A stretch of DNA of 64,000 nucleotides, from NCBI GenBank assembly GCA_964017145.1, contig OZ024843.1, forward strand, positions 1,479,001 through 1,543,000, given 5' to 3'. Origin of the DNA: Agrocybe praecox (lineage: Eukaryota; Basidiomycota; Agaricomycetes; Agaricales; Agrocybaceae). A program made the translations under genes and the position numbers. Below, piece by piece: positions 1-11,929 of the stretch. The notes below the pieces were generated by a model, which made no database searches, was not told the DNA's origin, and saw only the letters and a program-made list of their open reading frames with translations. Numbering within the stretch: the stretch's first letter is position 1; the number at the start of each line of letters is the position of its first letter.

Positions 1-1118
1 TTTTGCTGATAATAGCATTGTAGTGCCTCTCTACTGACCCATATGTCCGCATTTTTTATGTTGAAAAATTTGAAATCAAATGAAACATTCAGCAGACTAA
101 CTTGATTAACAAAATAGATTGTGTACAAAATGACAATGCTGTTGGTGTTCTGAAATATTACAATAATGCTCAAATCATCCAAATTGACTATATGGGGCGA
201 GACCAAAGAAAAAACCCTTATTCACATTTGTAATGTGAGCTCACTTAGGTTGTTCACCCATATATAGCTGATGTCACACAATATTGGTACAATGTGTACA
301 AATTCACAGTGTGATTCAAATAACATGCTCTTGAACCTTGTGAAAATGTATTATTAATTAGCAATAACTTGTAAATCAGATGCAACATAATTTCTTATGA
401 GTCTATAAGAGTGCAATTCATTAATAATATTAATAATGTTCAAATCACACATGTAGAACTAAATAGAGCTGTTTTGTTTTTTGTTTTTTAAGAGATGGTT
501 GTGTACTTTATATTATTTTTATAAGTCTGATAAAAACAAAATATTAGAGCAAGATATTCTGAAACAAATACTGGATATACAAAAAAAATGGTGATATAAT
601 ACAAAATTAAATAATATGGCCCAAATTGGGGCTCACAATAAATAACAGAATATGAAGCAGAAGATTTATTAATCAATAGCAACATTATGATAGAGTAGTG
701 TTGGTGTGAGAGATATAATATATTTACTATGTACTGTGCCATATCCCTCCATTCACTGGCTTTGTAGGATGATGCTTGAGCAAGCACCGTCTCCTTTAGC
801 TGTTTTGGCAGATGGACTTTTGTTATCGCATAACATGTCTTGCAATTCAACTATTAATCTTGATGCTTAGGCAGCTCTGCATCTGTATCAGAGCATCCTT
901 GTGCATGCCTGCTGTCTTGCATGGGCTAAGGCCAGAGATTCAAAGCCTCTGTAGATATGCCTGGAAATAACCCCTAGGTTGGACGACAAAATACAGATGA
1001 GAACCTGCAGTAAGATATATAGTAAGTGTTTTGTTTGTAATAACAAAGCTCAATAAACTCATGTTGATGTGCATAAGGAAGAGCATTATGTGCATCTCAA
1101 TGGGTTAAGAAAGAAATA
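1..1118. other. AT-rich sequence without a recognisable gene
   Basis: Very AT-rich sequence with many short homopolymers. The longest open frame, about 120 codons on the minus strand near 488-850, has low-complexity composition and no recognisable motif, so I do not call it. I see no RNA gene or clear repeat boundary before the Tc1 terminus at 1119. Confidence 0.6.
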
Positions 1119-2713
1119 CAGTGGGGGACAAAACCGTTACAATGTTTTGTACATTTCAAGTAAACCAGAAATAACTTGGGAACCAGGCAAGCTAGAACCT
1201 TGAAATTTTAAATGTAGATAGCCCTGGATGTTATCTACCCAAACATATGTCAATGATTATGTAAGCACAATTTTTTCCCACACTACAAATTATTTAAAAG
1301 TTCAAGTACATTGTAACGGTTTTGTCCCTCTCAGCCAAATCACCTGACTTTGTTGATTACACCCAAATAAGTGCAAATAAAATCATGTGATTGGTTGGGA
1401 AAATGTATATATACTCTTGTACAATGCTTGTGGCCCCTCACAACTCATTATTTCACTATGCACTGCATTACTACTGCCCAATGCACCCACGTCATTCATC
1501 TTTTTACCCAAGGTCATTCTGCTCACCAAATTGAAGCTATTACTGGTTGTTCTATTGCCTATATATCCTGTATCTGCAACAGATACTGCTCTGACCTTCC
1601 CAAGTCCACTGGTGGTCGTCCTTGCAAGCTTTCACCATCCAATATCAAATATGCCATATGCCTTATCTCTTCTCACAAGGCTGAAAATGCTGTTGAGGTT
1701 GCCAAAACCTTGAAAGACATTACCAACCAGTCCCTATCATCAAAGACTGTTTGCAGAGCACTTCGGAGCACTGGATTAAAGGCTGTAGTCAAGAAGAAAT
1801 GGCCTTTTCTCTCCAAACGACATAGGAAGGAACATATGGACTTTGCAATGAGCCATATACACTGGACTGTTGATAACTGGAAGCGTGTTGTCTACACAGA
1901 TGAGACCAAAGTCAATTGTTTGGGGTCAGATGGGAGGAAGTGGGTGTGAAAAATGCCAGGAGAGGGGCTTAGTGATAGGCTGGTAGAGGGCACAGTCAAA
2001 TTTGCAGGAGGGAATTTGATGTTTTAGAGCTGTATGTTTTGGGAAGGAGTTGAGTATGGGACCAAGATTGATGGGAGGATGGATGCTGACCTCTATGTGT
2101 CCATCCTGGATGATGAACTCCAGCAAAGCCTTGCATATTACAACAAGAACCCAGAGGATGTCATTTTTCAGCAAGACAATGACCCCAAGCACAAGAGCAA
2201 AAAGGCCATGAACTTGCTAAAAGACAGTGGTATAGAAGTCATGGTGTGGCCCCCTCAATCAGCAGACCTTAACCCAATTGAACACCTTTGGGTTCATCTC
2301 AAGGCAAGGCTTAGAGACTATGAAACAGCCTCTTCTAGCATAGCAGAACTTTAGGAAAGAACACAGAAGACATGGAATGAAATTCCAGCCTCTGTGTGTC
2401 AGAATTTGATAGAAAGTATGCCTAGAAGAGTTGCAGCTGTTGCTAAGGCCAAGAGAGGCTATACCAAGTACCAAATAGTGTAAATAGTATATAATTTTCA
2501 AGAGAGACAAAACCGTTACAATGTACTTGTACTTTTAAATAATTTGTAGTGTGGGAAAAAATTGTGCTTACATAATCATTGACATATGTTTGAGTAGATA
2601 ATATCCAGGGCTATCTACATTTAAAATTTCAAGGTTCTAGCTTGCCTGGTTCCCAAGTTATTTCTGGTTTACTTGAAATGTACAAAACATTGTAACGGTT
2701 TTGTCCCCCACTG
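1119..2713 (+). mobile_element. Tc1/mariner element, copy A (1,595 bp)
   Basis: The ends read CAGTGGGGGACAAAACCG and its reverse complement, and both are flanked by TA (1117-1118 and 2714-2715), the usual Tc1/mariner target duplication. The terminal inverted repeat arms are long, about 215 bp each (1119-1335 and 2501-2713). Each arm carries a second, inverted copy of the GGGACAAAACCGTTACAATG motif at its inner edge (1309-1335; 2501-2524). The interior holds one transposase reading frame with three internal stops. An inverted copy of identical length lies at 33667-35261, and every frame I compared between the two is identical. Confidence 0.95.
1458..2483 (+). pseudogene. Tc1-type DD34E transposase with three in-frame stops
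   Basis: One uninterrupted phase of 342 codons runs from ATG at 1458 to TAA at 2481, the normal length for a Tc1 transposase. An N-terminal helix-turn-helix region is followed by a GGRP AT-hook-like motif, then the catalytic blocks TDETK (first Asp), QQDNDPKH (second Asp) and NPIEHLW (Glu). The second Asp and the Glu have 34 residues between them. Three premature stops interrupt it: TGA at 1947, TAG at 2025 and TAG at 2352. Comparison with Tc1 relatives and with the element at 8992-10053 suggests that all three replace tryptophan (TGG). There is no frameshift. As written it should not give full transposase, so mobility would need help in trans or recoding. Confidence 0.9.
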
Positions 2714-2981
2714 TATGATTACAAACATGATTGGGTTGATAATGAAAATCCAGATTGTTGTAGAGTAACTTGCCAAAATTGCCATTCTTCTTTCTGCACT
2801 TGTTCAGGCTCCTAGGTCCTTTAATGGGTAAATCATCAATAAAGATATTGGCAACATTGGGTATTTGATATTTTAAAATCATTACCATGCATTTCTACAA
2901 CTCAATGGGAGAATTAGTTAAATCAGTAGGGAGCAATGTTATTTGCAGTAACCCTAATGGAGTCATAAAAACTGTCAAGTC

Positions 2982-4735
2982 TTGACTCTTAAAATGTATT
3001 TTTCTAGTGTCAAAGTCTTAAAATATATCAAACACTGTATAGCATTGATAACCAGTAAATCCTTCACAAAGTCATCTACTATTGGTAGCATCCTTGCATC
3101 CTGTATTGTTTTACTTACATTCAAGCAGGAACTTGAGGATGGCAAAAACTCTCATTTCCTGAAATCAACATCTACATAAATGGCCCAAGCTCAGACTGAG
3201 CTCTTTCAATCAATAAGTATTATGTTTTATGTATCTATGTAACAGTGTTGCTTACCAAATTTTCAGACTGTTCAAGTTTGCAAAGTCAATAGGGATACAT
3301 TTGTTGCAAGCATTGTTGGCACTATTAGCAATGATGCTACTGCATGGCAAAAGGTCACTTTAATCAGTGGTTCCTACCACACCACCAACATCTTCAAAAA
3401 TTACAAGATCCTCATCTAACTGCTTTTGGACACTTTTACAGATTTGGTTCAGTGAGTCTTTTTTTGAATTGCATGTAATGAATTTTTACTGAAACTTTGA
3501 ATAGTAGACATCTCACTAATATGAAGCTACAAGACTTGCTGAGATCTATCACTGTTTCAAAACTTGGCCACTCTATACAAAACATCACCTTCATCTCTGG
3601 AAAGATGAAGTTGACCCTACATGATTCAGAAGCAACTGTCCTCAACCTTGTAAAAGCAAAGACTTCTAAACAAGATTGTATCTCAGATCAGATTATCAAA
3701 TACATTAAAGAGCCTAAAGAGCCTGCTCATCTGGCCAGATATTACTGCCAGCTGTGTACTACATTCTTTATGGAGAATTATAGTATGTTCCACTTTTTTT
3801 AAACCTTTTTGATTGATTTTTGACATAAATTATAAAAAAGTTTACTTAGAGCTATCCAAACATCAAGGCTGACAGAGGCAATTTCTTGTGGACACAGTTT
3901 TTGGAGCATGCCAGCATTTTTTAAATGAAGCTTTTGGGTTATCCACATGGCACTGTTTAGGCAATTCAAGGACAGCTACTTTTGCCAGTCAAATAAACCA
4001 GATATCCCGTTGGAAGAAGCTTGAAAACTTGATCAGGCATAGTGTAGTGGTTTTTGAGTCCTTTATACCTGGTGAGTTTGCTTTTTCTTTTTTTCTTTTA
4101 TTATTTATTTATTAAACTTATTTTTTGACAGAGTAAAAGTCTTATTAACTCTTCTCAAAAGATCATGGCAACATCCCTTTGATTATAAGAACTGCTGATA
4201 AGGTCATTGTCACTGTTTGTGCAAATCAGTTTTTCAAAACACAGGATAACAAGGTCCCATCCGTCAAAAATGCTCTTCCTCCACTTTGTCATATTTCTTC
4301 TTTTCCACTATCTTGTCATCATGTTCTCTCCTTTTCTCTATATGCTCGTCACCCTTTGAAAAAGATGGCTTTTGAAAAGTCTCATCCTGCAGTAGATCTA
4401 TTGACATCTCAAAACCTTTTGCTTTCAAGAAGTTTTGTAATAAAGCTCTTTCATCATTTTCATACCTCTTGTCATCCTCCCAACACTATCCAAATCCTCA
4501 TAATAAGTTCCATGGTTATATGATTTTGAAATCTAAAGGTACAGAAAAAGGCCAAAAGGAGCTTTATTGCTTTGATGATGATAAAAATGAAGATATGCCT
4601 GAAATTTCTCTGGCCTCTGCTTCCACCAAGTTTCAGTCTCATGAAGAGGAAACCAGCATGGCTGTTGCTCATCATAAAGACTTAGACCTATATGCATATC
4701 ATCATGACTTGGCAGTCCTCTTCAAAAAAGTATGA
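2982..4735 (+). other. Weak coding remnants, unrecognised
   Basis: Short open stretches on the plus strand (2982-3179, 3260-3480, 3497-3802, 3888-4115, 4179-4735) have protein-like composition, including a CxxC-bearing segment ending near 3770 (ARYYCQLCTTFF). They are separated by stops and AT-rich spacers that might be introns. I recognise no family. They could be an intron-rich gene in decay or a degraded transposon. The stretch 4570-4735 is rich in Asp, Glu and His. Confidence 0.25.
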
Positions 4736-4966
4736 GCCTCATTCCTTTCAAAAAGGCCATTTTTATGATTCTGCTATTCATCCTCCTCCTTCCAACTTTC
4801 TTAACAGGGTAACCGAGGTGTCCTCTGCCAACTTTTACAATTCTCATTGTCATAATCCTCTTTTTTTTCATTGCAACAATCATATTCAATTTTATCAAAG
4901 TCACAATTCTCATACTGCTCACCCTCATGCTGAGTCCTGAAATGCCTTCATTGCTCATAGGAATCT

Positions 4967-5032
4967 TGTCAGGGCAATGTCAGGGCAACACTATAATCAG
5001 TGTGACAAGGCCACCAACAAAGACAAACAAGA

Positions 5033-5078
<46 letters not shown>

Positions 5079-5555
5079 TCAATGATTCTAAGAGATCACA
5101 CCAATGATAGTGGATATCCTAAGAGATTGAAGCTGAGGCTACAGCTACCTACATGTCCAGTATATATACCCTATAGCTATTCTAGAATATTCCTCCATGA
5201 CATCATAAAGAAAGTAAAAGAATAATATAGAATGATGTAGAATGAATGAGGCTGTGCTCATGGGAAATCAAAGTGATAAGTATCTAATCAAATGATAATC
5301 AAGAGATAATCAAAATATGAAGCAGATAAGATATCTACACATCTACAAAAGGGAAAAATGCGAAATAAATAAAGGAAAATAGAGGAAAATAGGAGAAACC
5401 CTGACAGGCAACACTATAATCAGTGTGACAAAGCCACCAACAAAGACAAAGCAAGAAAAAAAAAAAAAAGAGAAAAACATTCAATGATTCCAGAAGATCA
5501 CACCAATGATAATAGATATCCTAAGAAATTAAAGCTACAGCTATAGTGATTGACT
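4967..5555 (-). repeat. Older gypsy LTR fragment, split by a younger LTR
   Basis: The first 11 bases of an LTR (TGTCAGGGCAA, 4967-4977) are separated from its continuation (CACTATAATCAG onward, from 5412) by a complete LTR of the same family. The continuation can be followed to about 5550 and then loses similarity, so this copy is truncated. It is the same family as the LTR at 15219-15679, in reverse orientation. It contains an A-rich stretch where relatives have a GA microsatellite. Confidence 0.8.
4978..5406 (-). mobile_element. Solo gypsy LTR nested inside another LTR
   Basis: A 429-bp unit starts TGTCAGGGC and ends AAACCCTGACA, and is flanked by a 5-bp direct repeat GGCAA (4973-4977 and 5407-5411). 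It contains a (GA)n run near 5038-5075. It is similar over most of its length to the reverse complement of the 3' LTR at 15219-15679. No internal retrotransposon sequence is present, so this is a solo LTR left by LTR-LTR recombination. Confidence 0.88.
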
Positions 5556-6619
5556 GACATATGATACAAACCACTTAGTAGTGATACAGTAACATCCTTT
5601 TTTGTGTCTTATTGCATTATTAGAGCATGTAGGCTCCTCAAATTTTTGGCATATTATACTTTGATACTGTATCTACAACGAAAAAATAAAATTGGTATGA
5701 AAAGTACACTTTTGACATTATAATAAAAATAAATTTCCAAGACAATTTTAGAATATCAATAGAATCCAAATTTATATGGTTATTTGATGCATCAATTCTC
5801 ATTGAATTTCCCTCAAATAAAGTGCAAAATACTTTGTTGTTGCTATTATAAGCTAACAAATATTTTTATATGACCATATGACCCAAATGTGTGTCGATAA
5901 TGTGAAAATAAAGCTATTAATATTATGATTCTCTAATGGCCTTGGGAGAAGTGCTTATAATTATGCATTTACTCAAGCAGAACAGCAGTTTTCAATCCCT
6001 ATCCTTTCTTCCTCTCTTCATATATTCTCACCATGGTTTCTAAATAAAAATATGCTCTCTCCAAGTCTGTTGAACGACGTCTAAATTCACATAATTGTAG
6101 TAGGTCTACCATTATTTTACAAACTATACATATTGAAGGCGAGAATGTGAAGTAGTTTGTATGCACTGTGTTGAGCTTCAGGATGGAGCAAGCTGCAAGG
6201 ATTATGTTGCAACCAGTAGAAGACACAGAGATGTATGACTTGTTGACATAACAGAAATTGAATAGATACTTACCCAATCTTTGTCACAACTAATACAGCT
6301 CCAAAGTAGTTCTATTTGATAACAAAAGACTGAAATCATAAAACAGTTTTAGAAAAAGGAACAAATAATAAAGGGGTTAAGGAAAAATGAAAGTAGCAAG
6401 GCATTTGGTCCAATGCAAGCAGGAAAAAAATAAGTGAGGTAGCATGTACATGTGCTGGCTGTATGAATAATTACGGTTGTTGAAATAGCATAAAATGGTC
6501 AAAAAATGGTATAGGTTAGTAGAAGACAGAATATCAAGTTCATTGAGCTTGGGTATTTTTTGTAAGCATTTAGAATAGATATAAAGCAAACATAATTCAT
6601 CTAAATACCTATATTTCTA

Positions 6620-7740
6620 TTGAGGCATCAGATTAATATCCTTTATCAACCTCACTGGCAGCTTCCTGTTCATAGAGTCAATTTTGAACTGCTGGTTGCT
6701 GAAGCCTATCCAATAGCAAATAAAGAACTCTGCTAAGGTCCTCTCCTTCAGGAAATAACAAGTAAAGGATTTGTGTAACAGATGCAGCTAGTTCCATATA
6801 GCGCTCAGCCCAGAGTATTTCTTATAAAACTTGAAAGTATTCAGCTTCAAAATGATGAAGGACTGGACTGTAGTCATATTCAATGGTTGGATCAATGTAA
6901 TAGGTGTTAATGTACTGTTTGAGTTCATAGAGAAAGCCAGCTGCAATAAGGAATTTCTGGTATGTGTTGATAAAGAAGGTGATTTCTTTTTGACAGTTGA
7001 GAAGCTTTTGAATGTATGGAAGCCATCTATTGTTGTGTGCACTTCTGCTTTGAGTTTGGATGCCTAAATTTCATTCCAGGGCTTTGACATTCATATACTC
7101 TGGGAAAAGCTTATTGAAGGTTGGTTCTGGCAGAATATGCTTCCATTGGATGTCCCTGCAGTTTGAGTAACGATATCCAAACTGAATAGCAGCTAGTTTC
7201 TCCATGGCTGATAGAACTTTGTAACTGGCTTTAAATAAGACAGGGCACTATCTCTGCCTCATATTGTAGAAGATCTTGTCCTATGGACTGACTTATCTTC
7301 ATTTGCACTGGGTTCAATATCCATAGCCTTGTGAGTATCTAGAGCATTAGAAGGTTCAGAGATTTTGGACTTCTTATGGAACTGAGCTGTTATGTCCTGC
7401 ATTAAAGTGTTCTCGGCTGCATCGTTGACATCATTATGAAACTCTGGTTTAACACTTTCTGTAAATTGATCTGCTTGTTCTGGAGGCTTTACAGACTGGT
7501 AGCAATTCAATATTTTGAAATAGGGTAGGAAAAGAAGGATATAAGAGTTCCAAGCCAGTTAAGTTGGTAAAAATTGATGAGGATGTGCTGCTGGATGATA
7601 CAAGGTCTGGAAGTAACTCTGGTGCTTTTATTTTTGCTCTCACTAAAGCCCAGTATCAAGTGAAAAGCTTTATTTGCCTCAGGTAAGCAAATTATGACCT
7701 TTCCTTCTGGATAAATTTTCCTGGTAGGCTCCAATTATGT
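6620..7740 (-). pseudogene. Decayed protein-coding remnant, family unknown
   Basis: On the minus strand a long protein-like frame runs from about 7260 to 6620, with motifs such as FGYRYSNCRDIQWKHILPEP and a Leu-rich C-terminal part. It is broken by stops near 7066, 6817 and 6690. One of these, in the context ALE-stop-NLG, may again be a tryptophan codon changed to TGA. Upstream pieces (7734-7507, 7510-7259) have a Ser/Asp-rich composition. I do not recognise the family. The flanks 5556-6619 and 7741-8751 hold no supportable gene. Confidence 0.35.
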
Positions 7741-8751
7741 CAATGTGAAAAATTTATTCATTTGGGTTTATCAAAAGAGATAATCTTTAAAATATTTCAG
7801 TTAGCTCAGAAGGTTCTAACTACAATAATCTTGAAAAAAAAAAAAGACATATGACAACTGTTCTGAGTTGAAGGGAAAGTACAAGTTAATGTAGACAGTA
7901 ATATTAACGACTCTGATTACATGACAATGGATTTGGTAACATAATTGAAGTGGTAATACAATTTTAGATTGGACAGTGTTATATGAAAAGCTGTGACAGA
8001 AAGTTGAACTTCTATAAGGTGGAATCTTGTTAGCTTTAATTGAGACTAAAGGTTACATACTTGGATTGAGAAGAGAAACTTCTTGCTCAAATAATAACAA
8101 AAGGACAGCAGTGTTTCAGATAGTATATAGTGTATATTCCAAGCTTGTATTTTATACAACTTGAAGATATAAGCAAAAGTACACAGACACAGAGTTTAGT
8201 GTTTAAGTTGGTAACAAAAATAAAATGGAAAAAATAAAATGTTTTTTTTTGTTCCAAATTTTGTGGCCTTTTATAATTTTCTTGAGCATAGCCCCAATTG
8301 TTTCTATGACTTTGAAACAAGTAGAATGTAGGAGCTACATACTCTTTTAAGTAATTAGCATACAGAACTACTGTGCGCTATCATAATGATAGTGTGATGG
8401 TTCACAAGGTTACACAGGGCTGTATATATGGTTGCAAACAGTGCTAAAGCTGTGCATAACTTGTTGAAACAGTGTATTGCTATGCAAAGGGAGGAATAAC
8501 ATTATGCCAATGTGTCAAGACAACTAGTACTATAACAACAAGGAAAAATAGTGTTTTATTATAACATATCATTTCTGTGTTATACATGTATATGTTCTTG
8601 CTTTAAACATACTGGTTTTATATCAAACAAAAAGCATGTTTGATACTATCAACTTTCCCTAGTTGATCACACCAGGCTACTGAGGTACAAGCTTAAGTTG
8701 ACACTGATAAATTATTGATTTGAGATTTTATTTAGACGTTCATTGCCTATA

Positions 8752-10358
8752 CAGTAAGGGACAAAACTGTTCAAATGTTTTTTGAAGTTGGACTTTTAGG
8801 CAAATAACTTTGGACTGAGTGATCCAAATCATTTGAAATTTTACACCAAGGTAGACTAGGATGTTGGTAACAGATGACAATTTGTTTCTTTACATAGTCT
8901 GTTTTCATTCCCACGATATTAATATATTACTAGTACATATACATTTGAACGGTTTTGTCTCTACTCTATTATAATATAGTATTCTAAGATTCTAGTACTT
9001 GGTATAACCCCCCTTGGCCTGTAAAACAGCCTGGATCCTTCTAGGCATACTCTCTATCAGATTCTGACAAACAAAAGCTAGAATATTATTCCATTCTTTT
9101 TGTACCCTCTCCCACAGCTCCCCAATTTCAGAAGGTTGCCTCTCATAGCCTCCAAGTTTAATTTTGACATGATGCCAAAGATGTTCAATTGGATTTAGGT
9201 CAGCTGATTGAGGGGGCCACTCTATGAGTTGTAATCCACTGCTTTGAAGCCATTTCTGGGCCTTTTTGCTCTTGTGTTTGGGGTCATTGTCCTGCCAAAA
9301 AAGGACATCCTCTGATTTTTTGTTGTAATATTCCAGGCTCTGCATGAGTTCATTATTCAAAATGCTGACAAATAGATCAGCATCCATCCTCTCATCAATC
9401 TTGGTCCCATATCTCACTCCTTCTCAAAACATACAGCCCCAGAACATCAAGTTTCCTCCTCCAAACTTGACCGTTTCCTGTACCAGCCTATCGGTCAACC
9501 CCTCTCCCTCTCTTTTCTACACCCACTTCTTCCCATCTGACCCCAAATGATTGATTTTGGTCTCATCTGTCCAGCAAACCCTCTTCCATTCATCCACTGT
9601 CCAGTGTTTGTGTGCTTCTGCATAGTCCATCCTCATCCTCCTATACCTTTTGGAGAGAAAAGGCCATTTTTGCTTTGCCACAGCTTTTATACCAACTCCA
9701 CAAAGTGCTCGGCATACTGTTTTTACAGAGAAGGATGTGTTGGTTATGTTTTGTAATGTTTTGGTGGTATCAGTGGCACTGTCAGCCTTCTGAGAGGTGA
9801 TAAGACAGATAGCATAATGGGTATCAGCAGAAGAAAGCTTGCGTGGACGGCCACCAGCAGCTTTAGAAGTTGATGATCTATATTTGGAGTGAATATTGGA
9901 TATAGAACCAACACTTATGCCAGTGATGGTGGAGATTGAATGACCAGAAAGACCTTTGTCAAGGAGTTCAAGAATATGAGTGAGTTGAGCAGGAGTGAGT
10001 GATCGTGTGAGGGTCTGAGAAAGGTTTTGATGTGGGAGATGGTTGAAGGTTGGGCACAGAGTATATATACATATTCTAAGGCAGTCACATGATTTTATTT
10101 GTACTTATTTGCTTTGATTAAACAAAGTCATGTGCTCAATGTAGAGTAGGGACAAAACTGTTCAAATATATATGTATCAGTAATATATTAATATCGTGGG
10201 AATGAAACTATATTATGTAATGAAACAAATTGTCATCTGTTACCAACATCCTAGTCTACCTTGGTGTAAAATTTCAAATGATTTGGATCACTCAGTCCAA
10301 AGTTATTTTTTTAACAGTCCAACTTCAAAAAACAATTGAATGGTTTTGTCCCTCACTG
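8752..10358 (-). mobile_element. Second Tc1/mariner subfamily element (1,607 bp)
   Basis: The ends read CAGTAAGGGACAAAACTG and, at the other end, a near reverse complement, flanked by TA (8750-8751 and 10359-10360). The arms are about 215 bp and, as in the 1119-2713 element, each has an inverted inner copy of the terminal motif (about 8941-8968 and 10142-10170). The transposase is on the minus strand. The two arms differ from each other at several positions, so this copy is older than the 1,595-bp pair. Confidence 0.93.
8992..10053 (-). pseudogene. Tc1-type transposase with two in-frame stops
   Basis: One phase can be read from about 10053 to the TAG at 8992-8994. It has a helix-turn-helix region (PAQLTHILELLDKGLSGHSI), a GGRPRKLS motif, TDETK, WQDNDPKHKS and NPIEHLW. 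I saw no ATG at the expected N-terminus, so the start may be lost. Two internal stops occur: TAG at 9517-9519 (context KKWV-stop-K) and TGA at 9424-9426 (context GCMF-stop-EGV). Both sit where the 1,595-bp relative or Tc1 proteins have Trp. The first lies at exactly the codon that is TGA in the other subfamily. Confidence 0.88.
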
Positions 10359-10385
10359 TATTGCTGACTGATAATTAGAACAAGC

Positions 10386-11068
10386 TAAAAATAGATCAAT
10401 TATATTTTAAAATTGATCTTATTTAGTCCTGTCTTAGTTGCTATCATTATGTATTGATAGGCTTTTACACAAAAATTTCAAAGTCCAAAGTTATGATGCC
10501 CACTGGGTTTTAGCAGTATCCATACATGTGCTGGCATTGAGTCAGAGCAGTAGGAGCTGGAGCTGTTGAGCTTTGCTCCTTCTGCAATGCTGATGCCTTC
10601 GATGGGGGAGGTGTTTGCCTATCAAGTTAGGTTGGGCCCAAAGAGCTTGTAGCTCATTCTTATAGAGGATGAGCAGTGAGTAATGATGTGGTATTAGATA
10701 AAGATAACTAACATGAGTAGTAAGCTAAAGTAGTTACTATAAACAACTATAAACAAGTATTATATAATGTTTGCGAACAGAGCAAGATTAGATAAGGTAA
10801 CTTCTTATCTAATCTCGGCACAAGATATTAATAGTACTGCTCACAAAGAACAGCAGATGTAAGGAAAATGATATATACATGTTACAAAGTTCACTTGCCT
10901 TATTAAGGTATATGGGTGTGACATCCTTTAAGACCTAAGTTGTTTTGTGTTTGGGTGTGTTAGTGGCTGATTATGACTTAATTATTATCATTTTGTATTT
11001 GAGGCCATAAAATAGTAGCAGTGGACCTTGAATGTGTAAATACAGGCAAGCAAAAAGTCATGTTTTGT
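10386..11068 (+). repeat. Dispersed repeat, probable solo LTR or promoter-bearing element
   Basis: Two blocks (10386-10492 and about 10893-11068) match, with divergence, 25676-25941. The right block shares the landmark GTATTTGAGGCCATA followed by GGCAAGCAAAAAGTCATGT. A TATA-like stretch in the 25.9-kb copy and the lack of coding capacity fit an LTR or a non-autonomous element. Exact termini could not be set. Confidence 0.5.
10493..10884. mobile_element. 392-bp insertion inside the dispersed repeat
   Basis: The related copy near 25.7 kb lacks this segment. Here it is bracketed by a 7-bp direct repeat CAAAGTT (10486-10492 and 10885-10891). No terminal inverted repeat or ORF was recognised. It is most simply a small non-autonomous insertion with its target duplication. 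Confidence 0.45.
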
Positions 11069-11458
11069 ATTTTGCAGTACTTTACTCTGCCCTACGACTA
11101 CCAACCGGATCTGACTAGAAACAAGTGGGTCTGACTGAGTCTGAGCAGAACTGACCATTACCAAGTGTTTCTGACCATACTTTTGGTTGATTATCAGCTA
11201 AAACACACATCCTGGTGGAGTCTAGTGGATTAGCATGCTTTTTGTGCTGGATTCCACTGGAGTCTGGTGGACTCCATTCAGAATCCAGTCAAACTTAGTA
11301 GAAAATTGCCATTTGTATGTTTTATGCAAGGTCACTTATGTTTTTTAAAACATAACATTCACCCAAAACATGAAATTCACATAAAAAAACATTAAAAAAA
11401 AAGCGAAATTTAATTTATTAAATGTATAATATACATAATCTTATATACCTATATAATT

Positions 11459-11622
11459 GGAGAGAAAATAGGGGAAGAAGGGGAAGGGGAGAAATAGAGA
11501 AGAGGAGAGGGAAGGAGGATAAAGAAGAGAGAAGGGAAGAGGGTGGGGAAGAGGGAGAAAGGAGATGGATGGAGGAGGACAGGAAAGGGAGCAGGGGAGG
11601 TGGGGAAAGGGGGCCAGTGGGG
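11459..11622 (+). repeat. Homopurine tract of about 160 bp
   Basis: An almost uninterrupted run of G and A with mirror-like G/A blocks on the plus strand. Open frames here (Glu/Arg/Gly-rich or Pro/Ser/Leu-rich) are composition artefacts. Such tracts can adopt triplex DNA. No gene is called. Confidence 0.7.
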
Positions 11623-11929
11623 GTCCAGACAGAGGCTGCAGAGCACCATGACTAGCAGCCAGCCTGTGGACAGTGGCGGTGAGCGAGGAGACTGTGTGGA
11701 TGCAGCATTGTCTGGTAGATTCATGTATCAATCCTGGCAATATGCACTTTTTTTGATACATCATACAGGGCAGTTGCCCACCCCGGCAGTGATATTGCAG
11801 GCAGAGAGCAGTTGGACTTGCCAAACATCAATAAACATTGCTGCTTTTGATATTTTCGGACAGTAATTATATGTTGCAGGTGTAGTGGTTATGTTTTTTG
11901 TTGCATTATGTCAGATTTATGTTCTAAAT

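Noticed and set aside
488..850. 120-codon minus-strand ORF
   Set aside because: AT-rich, low-complexity Tyr/Ile/Phe composition with no motif. It is likely a chance frame.
2034..2354. Second transposase ORF as a separate gene
   Set aside because: It is in the same phase as the upstream ORF and continues the same Tc1 protein after premature stops.
11441..11866. Pro/Leu-rich and Glu/Arg-rich ORFs around 11.5 kb
   Set aside because: Translations of the homopurine tract on the two strands.
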